Positions 1 through 8,831 are shown, counted from the stretch's first letter. The stretch: 64,000 nucleotides of DNA from Oscillatoria acuminata PCC 6304 (GCF_000317105.1 NC_019693.1:6635227-6699226), one strand, 5' to 3'. Notes: generated by a model from the letters alone, not told the origin. Translations and numbers: made by a program.

Positions 1-256
1 TTGCTTTGCTTCCTCGCCCCGCTTTGTCCCACAGTCCCCCTAGTCCCTTCTTCTCCCACCGATGCAGTGTGTCCCGGACTCTAGAAACAGACCAGTTAAA
101 GTGACTAGCAATCTTTTCTACATACCATCCATGAGCATTCAACCGGACAATGGAGGCTCTATCTTTTACCCTTTGAGGTAGAGTGGTTGCCATTCTAAGT
201 TCAAACAAGGTTCGATCTTCTTCTGGGGTAAGAAAGACTCTCAGGCGAGCGCCCAT
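1..256 (-). CDS. IS630-type transposase, N-terminal part, cut by the window edge
   Basis: Reading the minus strand from the ATG at 254-256 gives a protein starting MGARLRVFLTPEEDRTLF that continues past base 1. Residues about 30-75 form a helix-turn-helix of the kind found at the N terminus of IS630/Tc1-mariner-like transposases (RASIVRLNAHGWYVEKIASH, then RVRDTLHRWEKKGLGGLWDK). The catalytic DDE domain would lie outside the window. It is unlike the IS630 copy at 7.2 kb, so it is a separate element. A purine-rich stretch (AGAGGAAAAAATT) precedes the ATG. Whether the gene is intact cannot be judged. Confidence 0.7.
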   Translation of the reverse strand, partial: MGARLRVFLTPEEDRTLFELRMATTLPQRVKDRASIVRLNAHGWYVEKIASHFNWSVSRVRDTLHRWEKKGLGGLWDKAGRGSKA

Positions 257-452
257 AATTTTTTCCTCTAACGATGGGACAGGTCTTTACTTATCTTTAC
301 ATACTTTGGATTTTTTGTACCTACCTACTTAGCTTCGTCACGCAGAGACAAACCCAATCCTGCGATCTATCGGTGGAGGAGAGAATTAGGGCGGTCTATG
401 GGTCGCATGATGCTGGGAGACGCGATAAACCCTTCTCTCTATATGAGCAGTT

Positions 453-1556
453 TTAAACCGCTACCGGACTGGAAATGTTGAGTCCGTAAAACCGACTGGG
501 GTTATCCCAAAAGATTTTTTGCAAGGTTCCATCGCCCAAGCGATCGCTTTGAGCAATCAAGTCTGCGATCGCCTCGGGTCGATGATCCATGTGGGGAAAA
601 TCAGAACTAAATAGCAAATTGTCCGCACCGATACAGTCGATCGCCTGCTCCAAATACGGCTCGCTCGGTTCCACCGAAATAAAGCACTGACGGCGAAAAT
701 ACTCTGATGGCTTCATTTTCACATTCTCTTTCACCTCCCAGCCAAACAGTTCGTATTCTTCATCCAGTCGCCACAACCAATAGGGCAACCAACCGCAACC
801 GGATTCCAAAAATGCCACTCGCAGTCCCGGATGTCGTTCCAACACGCCGCCTTCAATCAGCGCCAACATCGCCATCATCTGTTCCATCGGATGAGAACAG
901 GCGTGGAGAGCGAAGCGGGTGTTAAACCGATCCGCACCGGTTGCAGGCAAGCGGGAATGGGTGCCCTCATGGATTCCCACTGCAATTCCTAACTGTTCGC
1001 AAGCTGCCCAAAAGGGTTCGTAGGCCGGATCTGAGAGCAGTCGTCCCTTGACCGGATTGGGACGCAAAAAGACCGCTTTCCAGCCAAATTCGGCGATTCG
1101 CTGCACTTCCGAGACCATCTCCTCCGGGTCGTGCAGACTTATCGCCCCCACTCCGCGCAGGATGTGAGGGTCGTAGCTGCAAAAGTCTCGCAACCAATTG
1201 TTATAAGCGCGGGTGAAGGCACCGGCAAGTTGCGGAGCCATTGTATCCACTGCAAACAGCCACAGTCCCATCGTCGGATACAGAAAACAAAACTCTACCC
1301 CCATCGCTTTCACCGCCTGAACTTGAGAGGCGCTGTCGTAGCGAGAGATGCCATAGCTGTGGAGATCGCGCAGGATGGCACTCAGTCCAGCTTGCTGCAG
1401 TTCTTCCGAGATTTTGAAATAGATTTTCTCCCCGTCGATTTCCATTTTAGGAGAGGGGGCACGGTGTTTAAAGGCGGGTTCGAGATACTCTTGCCACATT
1501 TCGATCGGTTCCAATACGTGACAATCGGCATCGATAATCTGATAGCGGTCAAACAT
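453..1556 (-). CDS. Amidohydrolase family protein in the TOMM locus
   Basis: This is a 367-residue protein of the amidohydrolase-2 family (PF04909, TIM-barrel metal hydrolases related to ACMSD). The N-terminal IDADCHVLEP keeps only one His of the usual metal motif. GIHEGTHS near residue 195 and SSDFPHMDH near residue 317 supply the later His and the terminal Asp. The start ATG follows only 12 bases after the stop of the YcaO cyclodehydratase, so the two are almost certainly co-transcribed. Inference: it could trim or hydrolyse the modified peptide or an unrelated small substrate; the sequence does not settle the substrate. The family assignment is firm and the role is unknown. Confidence 0.8.
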   Translation of the reverse strand: MFDRYQIIDADCHVLEPIEMWQEYLEPAFKHRAPSPKMEIDGEKIYFKISEELQQAGLSAILRDLHSYGISRYDSASQVQAVKAMGVEFCFLYPTMGLWLFAVDTMAPQLAGAFTRAYNNWLRDFCSYDPHILRGVGAISLHDPEEMVSEVQRIAEFGWKAVFLRPNPVKGRLLSDPAYEPFWAACEQLGIAVGIHEGTHSRLPATGADRFNTRFALHACSHPMEQMMAMLALIEGGVLERHPGLRVAFLESGCGWLPYWLWRLDEEYELFGWEVKENVKMKPSEYFRRQCFISVEPSEPYLEQAIDCIGADNLLFSSDFPHMDHRPEAIADLIAQSDRLGDGTLQKIFWDNPSRFYGLNISSPVAV

Positions 1557-1568
1557 GAGGGTTTTCCT

Positions 1569-3824
1569 TTAGAAAAATGCGGGCAACGGATTTAATTGCG
1601 CTTCGGTGAGGGGTTCGCTCACCCATCCCATTTGATCGGGCACGTCATACAGCCGACCCGAGGCAAATCTCGGCCAAAAGTGCCGCAATCCGGGGACGAC
1701 AACTTTGACCACCGATAAACTGAGGTCGGGTCGGGTTTGGTTGACGACGAGGGTTTCCATGCCTTTGGCGCGAACTCGTTCGACGCAGGCGAGAATATCG
1801 GTATGCAGATCGTCACTCCAGCAGTGGGGATAGTCGGGGCGAGTTTTTGGGGCTTGGTTGGAGTCGGGAAGCAGATAGGGGTGGTTGGCGAGGGTGGCGG
1901 TTTCCCACCAGTCAATGCCTTCGCGATCGCGATCGCGGTAGGCAGTGGTGGCATCGAGAATGCCATAAAAGGCGGCAGGTAAGGACTGGTTGAGTTCGGT
2001 TAAGGCGCGAAGCAGAGCGAGGCGGGGGTCGAAGTGAGCGCCGAATCCCAAGAGGATGTTTTCCGGGTGGCGATCGCGGCGTGGGGAGATGGCGGCGAAG
2101 GTGGGAATCTGCAAGTCAGCAGTCAGATCCAGTACCCACAGATCGCGATTGAGAGTGCGGTAATACTCTTGCAGGCGATCGAAGTAGGGTTCGTCAAAAC
2201 TTGACAGTTCTACTGCTGGTTTGCGTAAGCGATTGTACCACCACAGGGCGATGCTATCTCGTTCGACTAGCTCTAAAAATCCTTGGAGGATAGCTTCTTC
2301 GAGGTTGTTTCCGGCAGCGCATCCATTGCTATCGGCGCGGGTGAAGTATGCTTGATGCTGTTGGGAATAACCGGAGTAGCAATAGGCAGTGGGGAGATAG
2401 CGAAGTTGGTTGTGGGTTAATGACCATGCAGGAGTCCATTCGATTTCGGCATTTTCGTCCAAGGGTTCGGGAATCCAGTCAAAGGTGATGCGATCGCCAT
2501 TGAGTTGGGTGCGGTTCTGGAATTGCCGAGCGCTAAATTGCATACAGGCGTTGGGGTGAATGCCATTGTCTAAGTTACTCAATGTGCTACAGATGCGCGG
2601 TTCATCCCCTTGAAAGGTTCCGGCATAGCGTTCGATCGCTTCACACAAGGCGCTGACTTTGGCCTGAATGTCTTGTCTGCCTTTGCCATACGCTTCGGTT
2701 CGCAATCCTTCCTGGAGGTGGTGCAAGTCTGGGAATGTTCCCACTGTGGGATACTGAGCGCGATAGGAATGGGTCAATCCGTCAGGAGTTTCCCAGGTGG
2801 AGATGCGCTGTAGGGTGGCGATCGCGCCGCAGATGGGACTGATGCGATCGGCTAAGGTATTGTAGGTATAGTCTGGGGAATGGCTGCGATGTCCGCCATC
2901 GCGGGTAAAGGATTTGGGGCGCGATTGCAGGACGATCGGGGCGAAGTGAGCGATCGTCAAGGATTCGGGGTTGCCACAGCAGGGACATTGGGGACGTTGC
3001 CAGAGTTTGTGATAGCGCTGTTCCCAGGTGAGGGTGTTGAGGGTGAGGATTTGACCTTCGAGGCGGGAGTGTTGTGAGGCGATCGCCCATTTTGCGATTT
3101 CGGTGGCGGCGATGCTGAGAGCGGTTTGCACCGTGGCGGGAATTGCAGCAACGGCGGTGGGGAGGCAATTTTCGGTCTGGTGGTGTTCTTGGAGATAGCG
3201 TTCGAGGGGTCGATGTCCGCGCAGGTAATGGGCGAGACAGTGCCAGCATCCGGTTTTGCCGGGGATAAAAATCGGGCCGATCCACAGTTCGACGCCTACG
3301 GGTTTGACTAACATCCAAGGGCGATCGCGCTGGATGGCATCGCGATTGCAGGCATCAAGACCGGTTTGCAGGTAGTCGTCGGTGAGAGCGACGGCAAAGG
3401 TTCCTTCGTCACTGCAGTTTATCCCCAAGGAATCGAGTTGGGTGGCAAAGGGATGGGGGTCGATGTTGCCATAGCTGAGGATGGAGAGGGCGATTTCCTG
3501 GAGGCGGTGGGTGGCGATCGCCGGTTCGATGCCCTGGATTTGGTAAAAAGCGGCGCGATCCTCGGGAATCGAGTCGGTTGATTCGATAATGTACCCCAAT
3601 TCTTTCAAGCGATCGAGCAAAGTGTAGATTTCAAACACCGAGAGTCGATCCTGGAGGCGATCGACGATTTCTGTGACGGTATAGTTGCCATTGAGGAGGG
3701 GAGCGAGTAGCGTGTAGGGGGTGCCTCGCAATAAGAAACGATCGGTTTCCGACAATAAAAATACCCCTTCTAAAGGCATCGTTTCACACCGAAACTGCGG
3801 CTTAAACATCGGTTTTTTCAGCAT
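1569..3824 (-). CDS. TOMM cyclodehydratase: leader-docking domain fused to YcaO
   Basis: A 751-residue fusion of the type that makes azolines from Cys/Ser/Thr in ribosomal peptides. Residues about 10-85 (RCETMPLEGVFLL to ELGYIIE) look like a winged-helix leader-binding (RRE/PqqD-like) domain. The middle resembles the E1-like docking partner, with CWHC near residue 195 and CPCCG near residue 280 as a likely structural zinc site. The YcaO ATPase starts near residue 330, with ATP-binding motifs SALCEAIERYAG (about 391) and GFLELVERDSIALWW (about 520). It ends NPLPAFF, a proline-rich tail like that of azoline-forming YcaO enzymes. Length fits fused C/D proteins. No SagB-type dehydrogenase is seen nearby, so azolines may not be oxidised. 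Two candidate substrates lie upstream on the same strand. Confidence 0.88.
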   Translation of the reverse strand: MLKKPMFKPQFRCETMPLEGVFLLSETDRFLLRGTPYTLLAPLLNGNYTVTEIVDRLQDRLSVFEIYTLLDRLKELGYIIESTDSIPEDRAAFYQIQGIEPAIATHRLQEIALSILSYGNIDPHPFATQLDSLGINCSDEGTFAVALTDDYLQTGLDACNRDAIQRDRPWMLVKPVGVELWIGPIFIPGKTGCWHCLAHYLRGHRPLERYLQEHHQTENCLPTAVAAIPATVQTALSIAATEIAKWAIASQHSRLEGQILTLNTLTWEQRYHKLWQRPQCPCCGNPESLTIAHFAPIVLQSRPKSFTRDGGHRSHSPDYTYNTLADRISPICGAIATLQRISTWETPDGLTHSYRAQYPTVGTFPDLHHLQEGLRTEAYGKGRQDIQAKVSALCEAIERYAGTFQGDEPRICSTLSNLDNGIHPNACMQFSARQFQNRTQLNGDRITFDWIPEPLDENAEIEWTPAWSLTHNQLRYLPTAYCYSGYSQQHQAYFTRADSNGCAAGNNLEEAILQGFLELVERDSIALWWYNRLRKPAVELSSFDEPYFDRLQEYYRTLNRDLWVLDLTADLQIPTFAAISPRRDRHPENILLGFGAHFDPRLALLRALTELNQSLPAAFYGILDATTAYRDRDREGIDWWETATLANHPYLLPDSNQAPKTRPDYPHCWSDDLHTDILACVERVRAKGMETLVVNQTRPDLSLSVVKVVVPGLRHFWPRFASGRLYDVPDQMGWVSEPLTEAQLNPLPAFF

Positions 3825-4339
3825 CGTTCTGGAACGCTTGGTGTTTTTTCATCTGTTGTCCATCCAGTTTAAAGAGTAGGGTAGGTCATGCCCACCCTAC
3901 GGTAGATTGAATTCGGAAAAATCGCCTTTAACTGACATCTTGTACCATTCTCAACAAGCCTCTGTCACTTGAGGATCCGGCGTGGGTTTAAACCCACGCC
4001 TCATAGCGTTCAGCCGGTTTCCAACCGGATAAAAACTTTACCCTACAAGCATTTCAGTCGGTTTTAACTGACATCTTGCACCATTCTCAGTAAGCCTTTG
4101 TCACCCGACGATCCGACGGGGATTTTAATCAGAGCCTCATAGCTGAAGTCGGTTGAAAACAGACTATGAGACTTACCCCACAAGCTGTTCAGTCCACTAA
4201 GCGCGGAATGAACGCTATTAGCCAGGGGTTTATAACCCAAGCGGGGGTGTTGCAACTGGTGCAAGATCTGAGTTTTAACCGACTTTAGCTGTTAGACGGG
4301 GATTTTAATCCCCGGCCTTGCTAGTGCAAGATCTCAGCT
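3825..4339. repeat. Gene-free stretch made of small palindromic repeats
   Basis: This 515-base gap separates the precursor genes from the cyclodehydratase. It holds hairpin-prone units: GGTAGGTCATGCCCACCCTAC near 3880, GCGTGGGTTTAAACCCACGC near 3980, and two diverged copies of a block beginning 'acatcttg(t/c)accattctca' near 3936 and 4071. The ORF readable here (4064-4264) is repeat-derived. The region could carry a processing site or a promoter for the maturation genes, but none is evident. Confidence 0.6.
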
Positions 4340-4708
4340 TTAACAGACTCTCAAAACGCCGTACAATCCATCTTGATTGGCATAGGTATAAAGCTGTTCT
4401 TCGCTTAAATTGCCCCGTTGCAAATGTTCTGGTAGCGGAGGAAGCGCCAAGAATCCCTCTTCAGAATTGGGATCGTTTACATATTCCAGAATCGTCTGAC
4501 AAGCTTGGCAGAGTTGTTCCGAATCACTACTTTCTCCGCTGGCGATTTGCTCGATCGTCTGTCTTGGATCTTTATTCAGTCGGCGCAGAAACTCTCGGTC
4601 TTCCTGACTCCAGGCATGGGCGAAAACGCGCGCCCAGGCATTTCGTAATTCTTGTGGACATTCCACTGGAGAGTTAACTGCGGGTTTTTTTTGCAGAGTT
4701 ATTGTCAT
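4340..4708 (-). CDS. Candidate TOMM precursor peptide 1 (NHLP-like leader, C-terminal Cys)
   Basis: The ATG at 4706-4708 is chosen over an ATG 28 codons upstream because AAAAAAGGTCAATT gives a ribosome site there and the neighbouring homologue starts at the same place. The 122-residue product begins MTITLQKK. It carries a leader-like block AWARVFAHAW..REFLRRLNKDPRQTI, resembling the nitrile-hydratase-like (NHLP) leaders of the BMA_0021/BMA_0022-type TOMM precursors described by Haft and colleagues. Then come ILEYVN, LPPLPE and LSEEQLYTYANQ, and the tail LYGVLRVC. Only the terminal Cys is an obvious heterocyclisable residue in the last 15. It is paralogous to the next gene and on the same strand as the cyclodehydratase. 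Precursor status is inferred from homology and position. Confidence 0.7.
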   Translation of the reverse strand: MTITLQKKPAVNSPVECPQELRNAWARVFAHAWSQEDREFLRRLNKDPRQTIEQIASGESSDSEQLCQACQTILEYVNDPNSEEGFLALPPLPEHLQRGNLSEEQLYTYANQDGLYGVLRVC

Positions 4709-4841
4709 AATTGACCTTTTTTCAATTTTTAGAATGTTCCTGAAGTATTGTGGAAGGTCTTGTGCTTTTCCACAAGCTGTACGGAATAGCATGGGCTAAC
4801 AGGTGAAAATTTATTTCACCTTTTGGCTTTTAACCCTCGCT

Positions 4842-5165
4842 TTAGCTTTGCCGCATAATTCCGTAGAGTTCGCTTTGATTGGCATAGAGATAAAGCTGTT
4901 CTTCGCTTAATCCTTTTAGCCCCTCTGGTAGAGTGGGAATGGAAATGTAACCGTACTCGCAGTTATCGTTATTGACATATTCGAGAATCGTGGCGCAGGG
5001 GCCTTGGATGCTTTCTGGCGTACCCGAATTCATAACATTGGTAATGGTGACTTTTGGATCTTTCCGCAATCCTTGGAGAAATTCCCGGTTTTCAGGAATC
5101 CAAGCATATCCAAACAGGCGAGACCAAGCATGGGCTAGGTCTGGCGGATAGGGTGTTTTATCCAT
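4842..5165 (-). CDS. Candidate TOMM precursor peptide 2 (NHLP-like leader, C-terminal Ser)
   Basis: A 107-residue paralogue of precursor 1, starting MDKTPYPPDL at the ATG 5163-5165 behind a weak TAGG ribosome site. Shared positions include AWSRLFGYAW, REFLQGLRKDPKVTI, ILEYVN, IPTLPE and LSEEQLYLYANQ. The tail LYGIMRQS parallels LYGVLRVC of its neighbour, so the last residue is Ser here and Cys there. It is first in the presumed operon and 133 bases upstream of precursor 1. Tandem precursors with NHLP-type leaders are typical of BMA_0021/0022-like systems. The modified residues and the cleavage site are not determinable from sequence alone. Confidence 0.7.
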   Translation of the reverse strand: MDKTPYPPDLAHAWSRLFGYAWIPENREFLQGLRKDPKVTITNVMNSGTPESIQGPCATILEYVNNDNCEYGYISIPTLPEGLKGLSEEQLYLYANQSELYGIMRQS

Positions 5166-5328
5166 CGTTTACCTACTATTACCTACTATTAATTGGAAGG
5201 GTTCGATCGCCTCATCTCGATCGGTTGCCACAACTCTACCGGGAGCAATATTTTTCTGTCAAGATTTATTTACAAAAATTCACAATGCCAACAAATATTG
5301 ACAATTGGGGCGATGCGACCCAGATACA

Positions 5329-5492
5329 GCAGATGTAGGGTGGGCAATGCAGCGAACCCTTCTAAATTTAGAAATGTCAGTTCGCCATTGCCCACCCTAC
5401 GGTATATTGAGCAGATGTAGGGTGGGCAATGCAGCGAACCCTTCTAAATTTAGAAATGTCAGTTTGACATTGCCCAGCCTACGGTATATTGA
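5329..5492. repeat. Two tandem 82-bp copies of a hairpin repeat
   Basis: Copies start at 5329 and 5411 (GCAGATGTAGGGTGGGCAAT) and a third partial start is at 5493. Each contains GTAGGGTGGGCAATG paired with CATTGCC(C/A)(A/G)CCTAC about 50 bases later, so each can fold into a long hairpin. The second copy has diverged slightly. It lies directly upstream of the peroxidase start and brings in the GCAGATGT that precedes its ribosome site. Confidence 0.85.
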
Positions 5493-5512
5493 GCAGATGT
5501 AAGGAACTATCC

Positions 5513-6985
5513 ATGTCAGTAGATTTAACCCAAACCCATATCGATCCGCAGGATCCGATCTATCAACCGTTACTAGAGGATTTACAGGCGAATATCCTCA
5601 AAAGTCACGATCGCGACTACTCGGCTCATCTTTTTCTGCAATTCAAACCGAACCCAGATGCAGTGCGACAGTGGATCGCCCGGTTTGCCAAAGACCGGAT
5701 CGTTTCAGCCAAACAACAATTAAAACGATACAACGATCTAAAGACAACATCCCGTTCTGAATCCTCACAACTTTTTGTTAACTTTTTGTTAACCTACCCA
5801 GGATATCAATCTTTGGGATTTAACTTGACAGCAGGCCAACTTCGAGAATTTCCCAGTCCAGCTTTTAAAGTGGGGTTGGCTCATTTTCAGACCATTTTGG
5901 ACGATCCCCCAGTGGACGCATGGGAAGAAGGATTCCAACGGGAAATTCATGGGGTGGTGATGCTGGCAGACAATAATTGGGAAAACCTGCAAACCCAAGC
6001 GCAACAAATTCTGACAGAACTAGAAGAAATTGCCGAAATTGTCAATACCGAAGTGGGTCGGGTTTTGAGAAATAGTAAAGGAGATGCGATCGAACATTTT
6101 GGCTTTCGCGATGGCGTCAGTCAACCGTTATTTTTCCAACCCGATTTAGATGATGTTGCAAAACAACAAGGCATCGATAAATGGGATCCGAGCGCACCGT
6201 TAGAATTAGTATTAGTCAAAGACCCGTTAGGTGAAGGTGACTATAGCTTTGGCAGCTATTGCGTTTACCGAAAGCTGGAACAAGAGGTCAGCAATTTTAA
6301 AGCAGCAGAAAAAGCCTTAGCCAAAGCGTTGAAACTTTCAAAAGAAGAGGAAGAAAGAGCGGGAGCATTGGTGGTAGGACGGTTTAGAGATGGCACGCCC
6401 CTGTCCCTAGCAAACGCCGCACAAAATGCCGATCCAGTGCCGAATAATTTTAACTACGATGACGATTTGCGCGGGGTGAAATGTCCGTTTCACGCACACA
6501 TTCGCAAAGCGAATCCCAGGGGGGATAAAAACGATCTCCATCAAACCTTAGAGGAACAACGCCAACATCGTATCGTGCGTCGGGCGATCAGTTACGGGGA
6601 ATTGCCGATCGCCCGAGATAAATCCCTATCGGTGCGATCGCGATTCGAGGGTCAACTCGCTCATTTAAAAGACATGACTCGACATCCGATCGCTGATGAA
6701 AAAGTCGGATTGCTGTTTTTATGCTTTCAAGGTGATATTTTCAACCAATTTATGTTCATGCAAAAAAACTGGTCAAACAATCAGCACTTTGTGAGCTATA
6801 CCACTGGATTCGATGCACTCGTCGGACAGGGAAATCCCAAAAATTTACAGCAAAAGTGGCCTCAATCCTGGGGAAAAGAGGGTGCGATCGACTTTGATTT
6901 TTATCACTTTGTGAAGATGAAGGGAGGACAATACTTTTTTGCCCCCAGCATTAGTTTTTTAAAAACCATTGATTCGCAAAAGTGA
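5513..6985 (+). CDS. DyP-type haem peroxidase
   Basis: The start is the ATG at 5513, eight bases after AAGGA; an in-frame ATG 24 bases upstream lies inside the hairpin repeat and is less likely. The 490-residue protein has the DyP signature GFRDGVSQP (about residue 196, with the catalytic Asp of GxxDG). Further on is the haem-ligand region KCPFHAHIRKANPRGD (about residue 322), followed by a C-terminal segment with FLCFQGDIFNQFMFMQ. These enzymes oxidise dyes, phenolics or other peroxidase substrates with H2O2. No Tat or Sec signal is seen, so it is probably cytoplasmic or packaged. It is convergent with a broken phosphatase gene. A link to the TOMM genes on the other strand is not supported. 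Confidence 0.9.
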   Translation: MSVDLTQTHIDPQDPIYQPLLEDLQANILKSHDRDYSAHLFLQFKPNPDAVRQWIARFAKDRIVSAKQQLKRYNDLKTTSRSESSQLFVNFLLTYPGYQSLGFNLTAGQLREFPSPAFKVGLAHFQTILDDPPVDAWEEGFQREIHGVVMLADNNWENLQTQAQQILTELEEIAEIVNTEVGRVLRNSKGDAIEHFGFRDGVSQPLFFQPDLDDVAKQQGIDKWDPSAPLELVLVKDPLGEGDYSFGSYCVYRKLEQEVSNFKAAEKALAKALKLSKEEEERAGALVVGRFRDGTPLSLANAAQNADPVPNNFNYDDDLRGVKCPFHAHIRKANPRGDKNDLHQTLEEQRQHRIVRRAISYGELPIARDKSLSVRSRFEGQLAHLKDMTRHPIADEKVGLLFLCFQGDIFNQFMFMQKNWSNNQHFVSYTTGFDALVGQGNPKNLQQKWPQSWGKEGAIDFDFYHFVKMKGGQYFFAPSISFLKTIDSQK

Positions 6986-7063
6986 GTCTGCAATCCAAAG
7001 CGGCGATCGGTTCGTCCAGTTTTCTCAAACAAAGCCTCGCACCCTAGAAGGGTGGGTCTATAG

Positions 7064-7145
7064 GAACGAAGCCCGCCTGCGCGGGCTATTTTTAACAGCT
7101 TTTCCTGTTCCCTGTTCCTTGTTCCCTGTTCCCTGTTCCCTGTTC
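7064..7145. repeat. Palindrome plus six tandem CCTGTTC heptamers
   Basis: GAAGCCCGCCTGCGCGGGCT near 7067 is a hairpin with a following T-rich run and could terminate the peroxidase transcript. From 7104 to 7145 the heptamer CCTGTTC repeats six times (one copy reads CTTGTTC). The array abuts the stop codon (7147-7149) of the broken phosphatase on the other strand. Confidence 0.8.
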
Positions 7146-7175
7146 CCTATTTCTGCTTCAACACCACAATCGTAA

Positions 7176-8365
7176 TAAGCTGTCGTGCATTTAGATTTTA
7201 TGGTATAATAAAAAACGAAAACCTATAAACCAAAAAAATGCCAGCACCTAATCATCTTAGTGAAAGCCAACAAGAGATACTTTTGAACGAATTACGTGAA
7301 AATGATAGCCCCCTTATTCGCGATAGAATCTTAATACTACTCCTAATAAATGATGGTAAAACCTATGAACAAGTGGCGAAATTTTTGCAAATCTCTTATC
7401 CAACTGTAGCATATTGGGTTAAACATGGCGATCCAGATAAATTAGAGAGTTTTAAAGATGGACGAGCCGAAGGAAACCACAAAAAAGCTACAAAAGAATA
7501 TATAGATATGCTCTTGGATATTATTGATAAGGAACCCTCGAAATTCGGTTATGAATTTGGGAGGTGGACATCAGCAAGATTGGCAAAGCATTTAGAAAAA
7601 GAGACGGGAATTCACCTGAGTGAATCGCAAGTGCGGAGAATATTAAAGTCAAAAAAGTATGTATTCCTTTGGGCAAAATATAGTCTTGAAGACCGACAAA
7701 ATCCGCTTAAACGAAAAGCGTTTAAAAACAGATTAAAAGAATACTTAAAAATTGCTAAAAGATACCCAAAGCGTTTACAGGTATGGTTTTGGGATGAGAC
7801 AGGATTCAGTTTACGGATCGTAAGAAGAAAACAATGGACTAAAAGAGGAAAACGTAAAACCGTGAGAGGAGATAGAAGGAAAGGCCGAATAAATGTAATG
7901 GGTTGTCTAAGGGCAACTGACAAAAAAAGAATTAACTTTTTTGTAGAAACAGGTTGTGGTGAATCATTTTATGAAAGTTTAAAGTCTTTCTACGCTTTGG
8001 TCATACAGGAATGGGTGGAACAAGGTAATTCCGAAGAAGATTTTTTAGAAAAGGGGCCTAAAATAGTTATTATTTTAGATAACGCAAGCTTTCACAAAAG
8101 AAAAGATATTGCCAAGCTTGCCACAGAAGAAATGCCTAAGATATTTTTAGAATATTTACCCGAATATAGTCCGGATTATAATTTAATTGAGTTGGTTTGG
8201 CATTCGGCAAAAGAATATATAGCCAACAAGCTATTTGAGTCAATTTCAGAACTAGAATCTATTTTGCATAGATTGTTAAATGAAGGAGAACTCATTATTA
8301 ACTGGGGGCGTAAAATCAAAAATAAAGGCAATCAGGTTTATTAAAACTAAATGTACGACAGCTTA
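7176..8365 (+). mobile_element. Complete IS630-family insertion sequence
   Basis: Left end TAAGCTGTCGTGCATTTAG at 7176 and right end CTAAATGTACGACAGCTTA ending at 8365 are inverted repeats differing at one position in 19. Each includes the TA target dinucleotide duplicated by this family. The element is about 1.19 kb, carries one intact transposase, and lies inside a phosphatase gene. The flanks join in frame when it is removed (GATGATATTACGATT), which fixes the junctions to the base. Confidence 0.93.
7238..8344 (+). CDS. IS630-family transposase, apparently intact
   Basis: This 368-residue DDE transposase fills the element between its terminal repeats. Residues 10-75 form a helix-turn-helix with NDGKTYEQVAKFLQISYPTV. 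The catalytic triad is visible as WFWDETGF (first Asp), IVIILDNASFHK (second Asp) and SPDYNLIELVWHSAKE (Glu), with the spacing usual for IS630. No internal stop or frameshift is seen, so the copy may still be mobile. Codon use is A/T-rich compared with the GCGATCGC-rich neighbours, which fits recent arrival. Confidence 0.93.
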   Translation: MPAPNHLSESQQEILLNELRENDSPLIRDRILILLLINDGKTYEQVAKFLQISYPTVAYWVKHGDPDKLESFKDGRAEGNHKKATKEYIDMLLDIIDKEPSKFGYEFGRWTSARLAKHLEKETGIHLSESQVRRILKSKKYVFLWAKYSLEDRQNPLKRKAFKNRLKEYLKIAKRYPKRLQVWFWDETGFSLRIVRRKQWTKRGKRKTVRGDRRKGRINVMGCLRATDKKRINFFVETGCGESFYESLKSFYALVIQEWVEQGNSEEDFLEKGPKIVIILDNASFHKRKDIAKLATEEMPKIFLEYLPEYSPDYNLIELVWHSAKEYIANKLFESISELESILHRLLNEGELIINWGRKIKNKGNQVY

Positions 8366-8831
8366 TCATCAAATACTTTTTGTTCGCCAATATGCCGACG
8401 CAGGTCAGCGATCGCAGCGGCGCGCATTTCCTCAGGGGAAAGTTGCCAGTTTTCTCCGATAATTTGGCAGAGGCGTTCTAAGCCGTATTGTTCCCCATCG
8501 AGATTTTCTGCTTCGGTAATTCCGTCGGTATAGAGGACGACGGCATCCCCCGGATTTAGTTCTATCTGAATTTGACTGATAAAATCGGCAATTTCCGTAT
8601 CCAATCCAATGAGAAATCCTAAATCCATCGTATCGATTTGCTCTACAGTGCCGCCGGTTCGGACCACTAGCACTTCTTCATGTTGACCGCTAATGGTCAG
8701 GGTGCGATCGCTATAATCCAACAAGGCCAACGTCAAATTTTTCTCGCTTCGCATCCGCACCACGTTATCGAAAATCGTGCGATTCACGGTGGTTAAAAAC
8801 TTGACATAATCCGTCTCTTCATTCACCATTA

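Larger units (their letters stand above)
7147..8831 (-). pseudogene. SpoIIE-type protein phosphatase remnant, cut at both ends by IS elements
   Basis: Minus-strand bases 8831 to 8366 encode VNEETDYVKFL to GEQKVFDD, clearly homologous to the C terminus of the phosphatase at 15.2-15.75 kb (NETDVVKFLSTINRTIYDNV, LYTDGITE, GEQYGLERL). At KVFDD it runs into the IS630 terminal repeat. The missing end, ITIVVLKQK then TAG, is found on the far side of IS630 (7147-7175) in the correct frame once the element and one TA are removed. The 5' side is cut at 8831 by the ISAzo13 end. PPM/SpoIIE phosphatases usually dephosphorylate anti-anti-sigma (STAS) proteins. This copy lacks its N-terminal sensor and the first PP2C motifs and should be dead. 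Confidence 0.88.

Noticed and set aside
274-456. 60-codon plus-strand ORF starting MGQVFTYLYILWIF
   Set aside because: It lies between the IS630-type fragment and the amidohydrolase, has no ribosome site and no recognisable motif; probably chance.
4064-4264. 66-codon minus-strand ORF in the TOMM intergenic region
   Set aside because: It translates duplicated palindromic repeats (the same block occurs near 3936), so it is not a gene or a third precursor.
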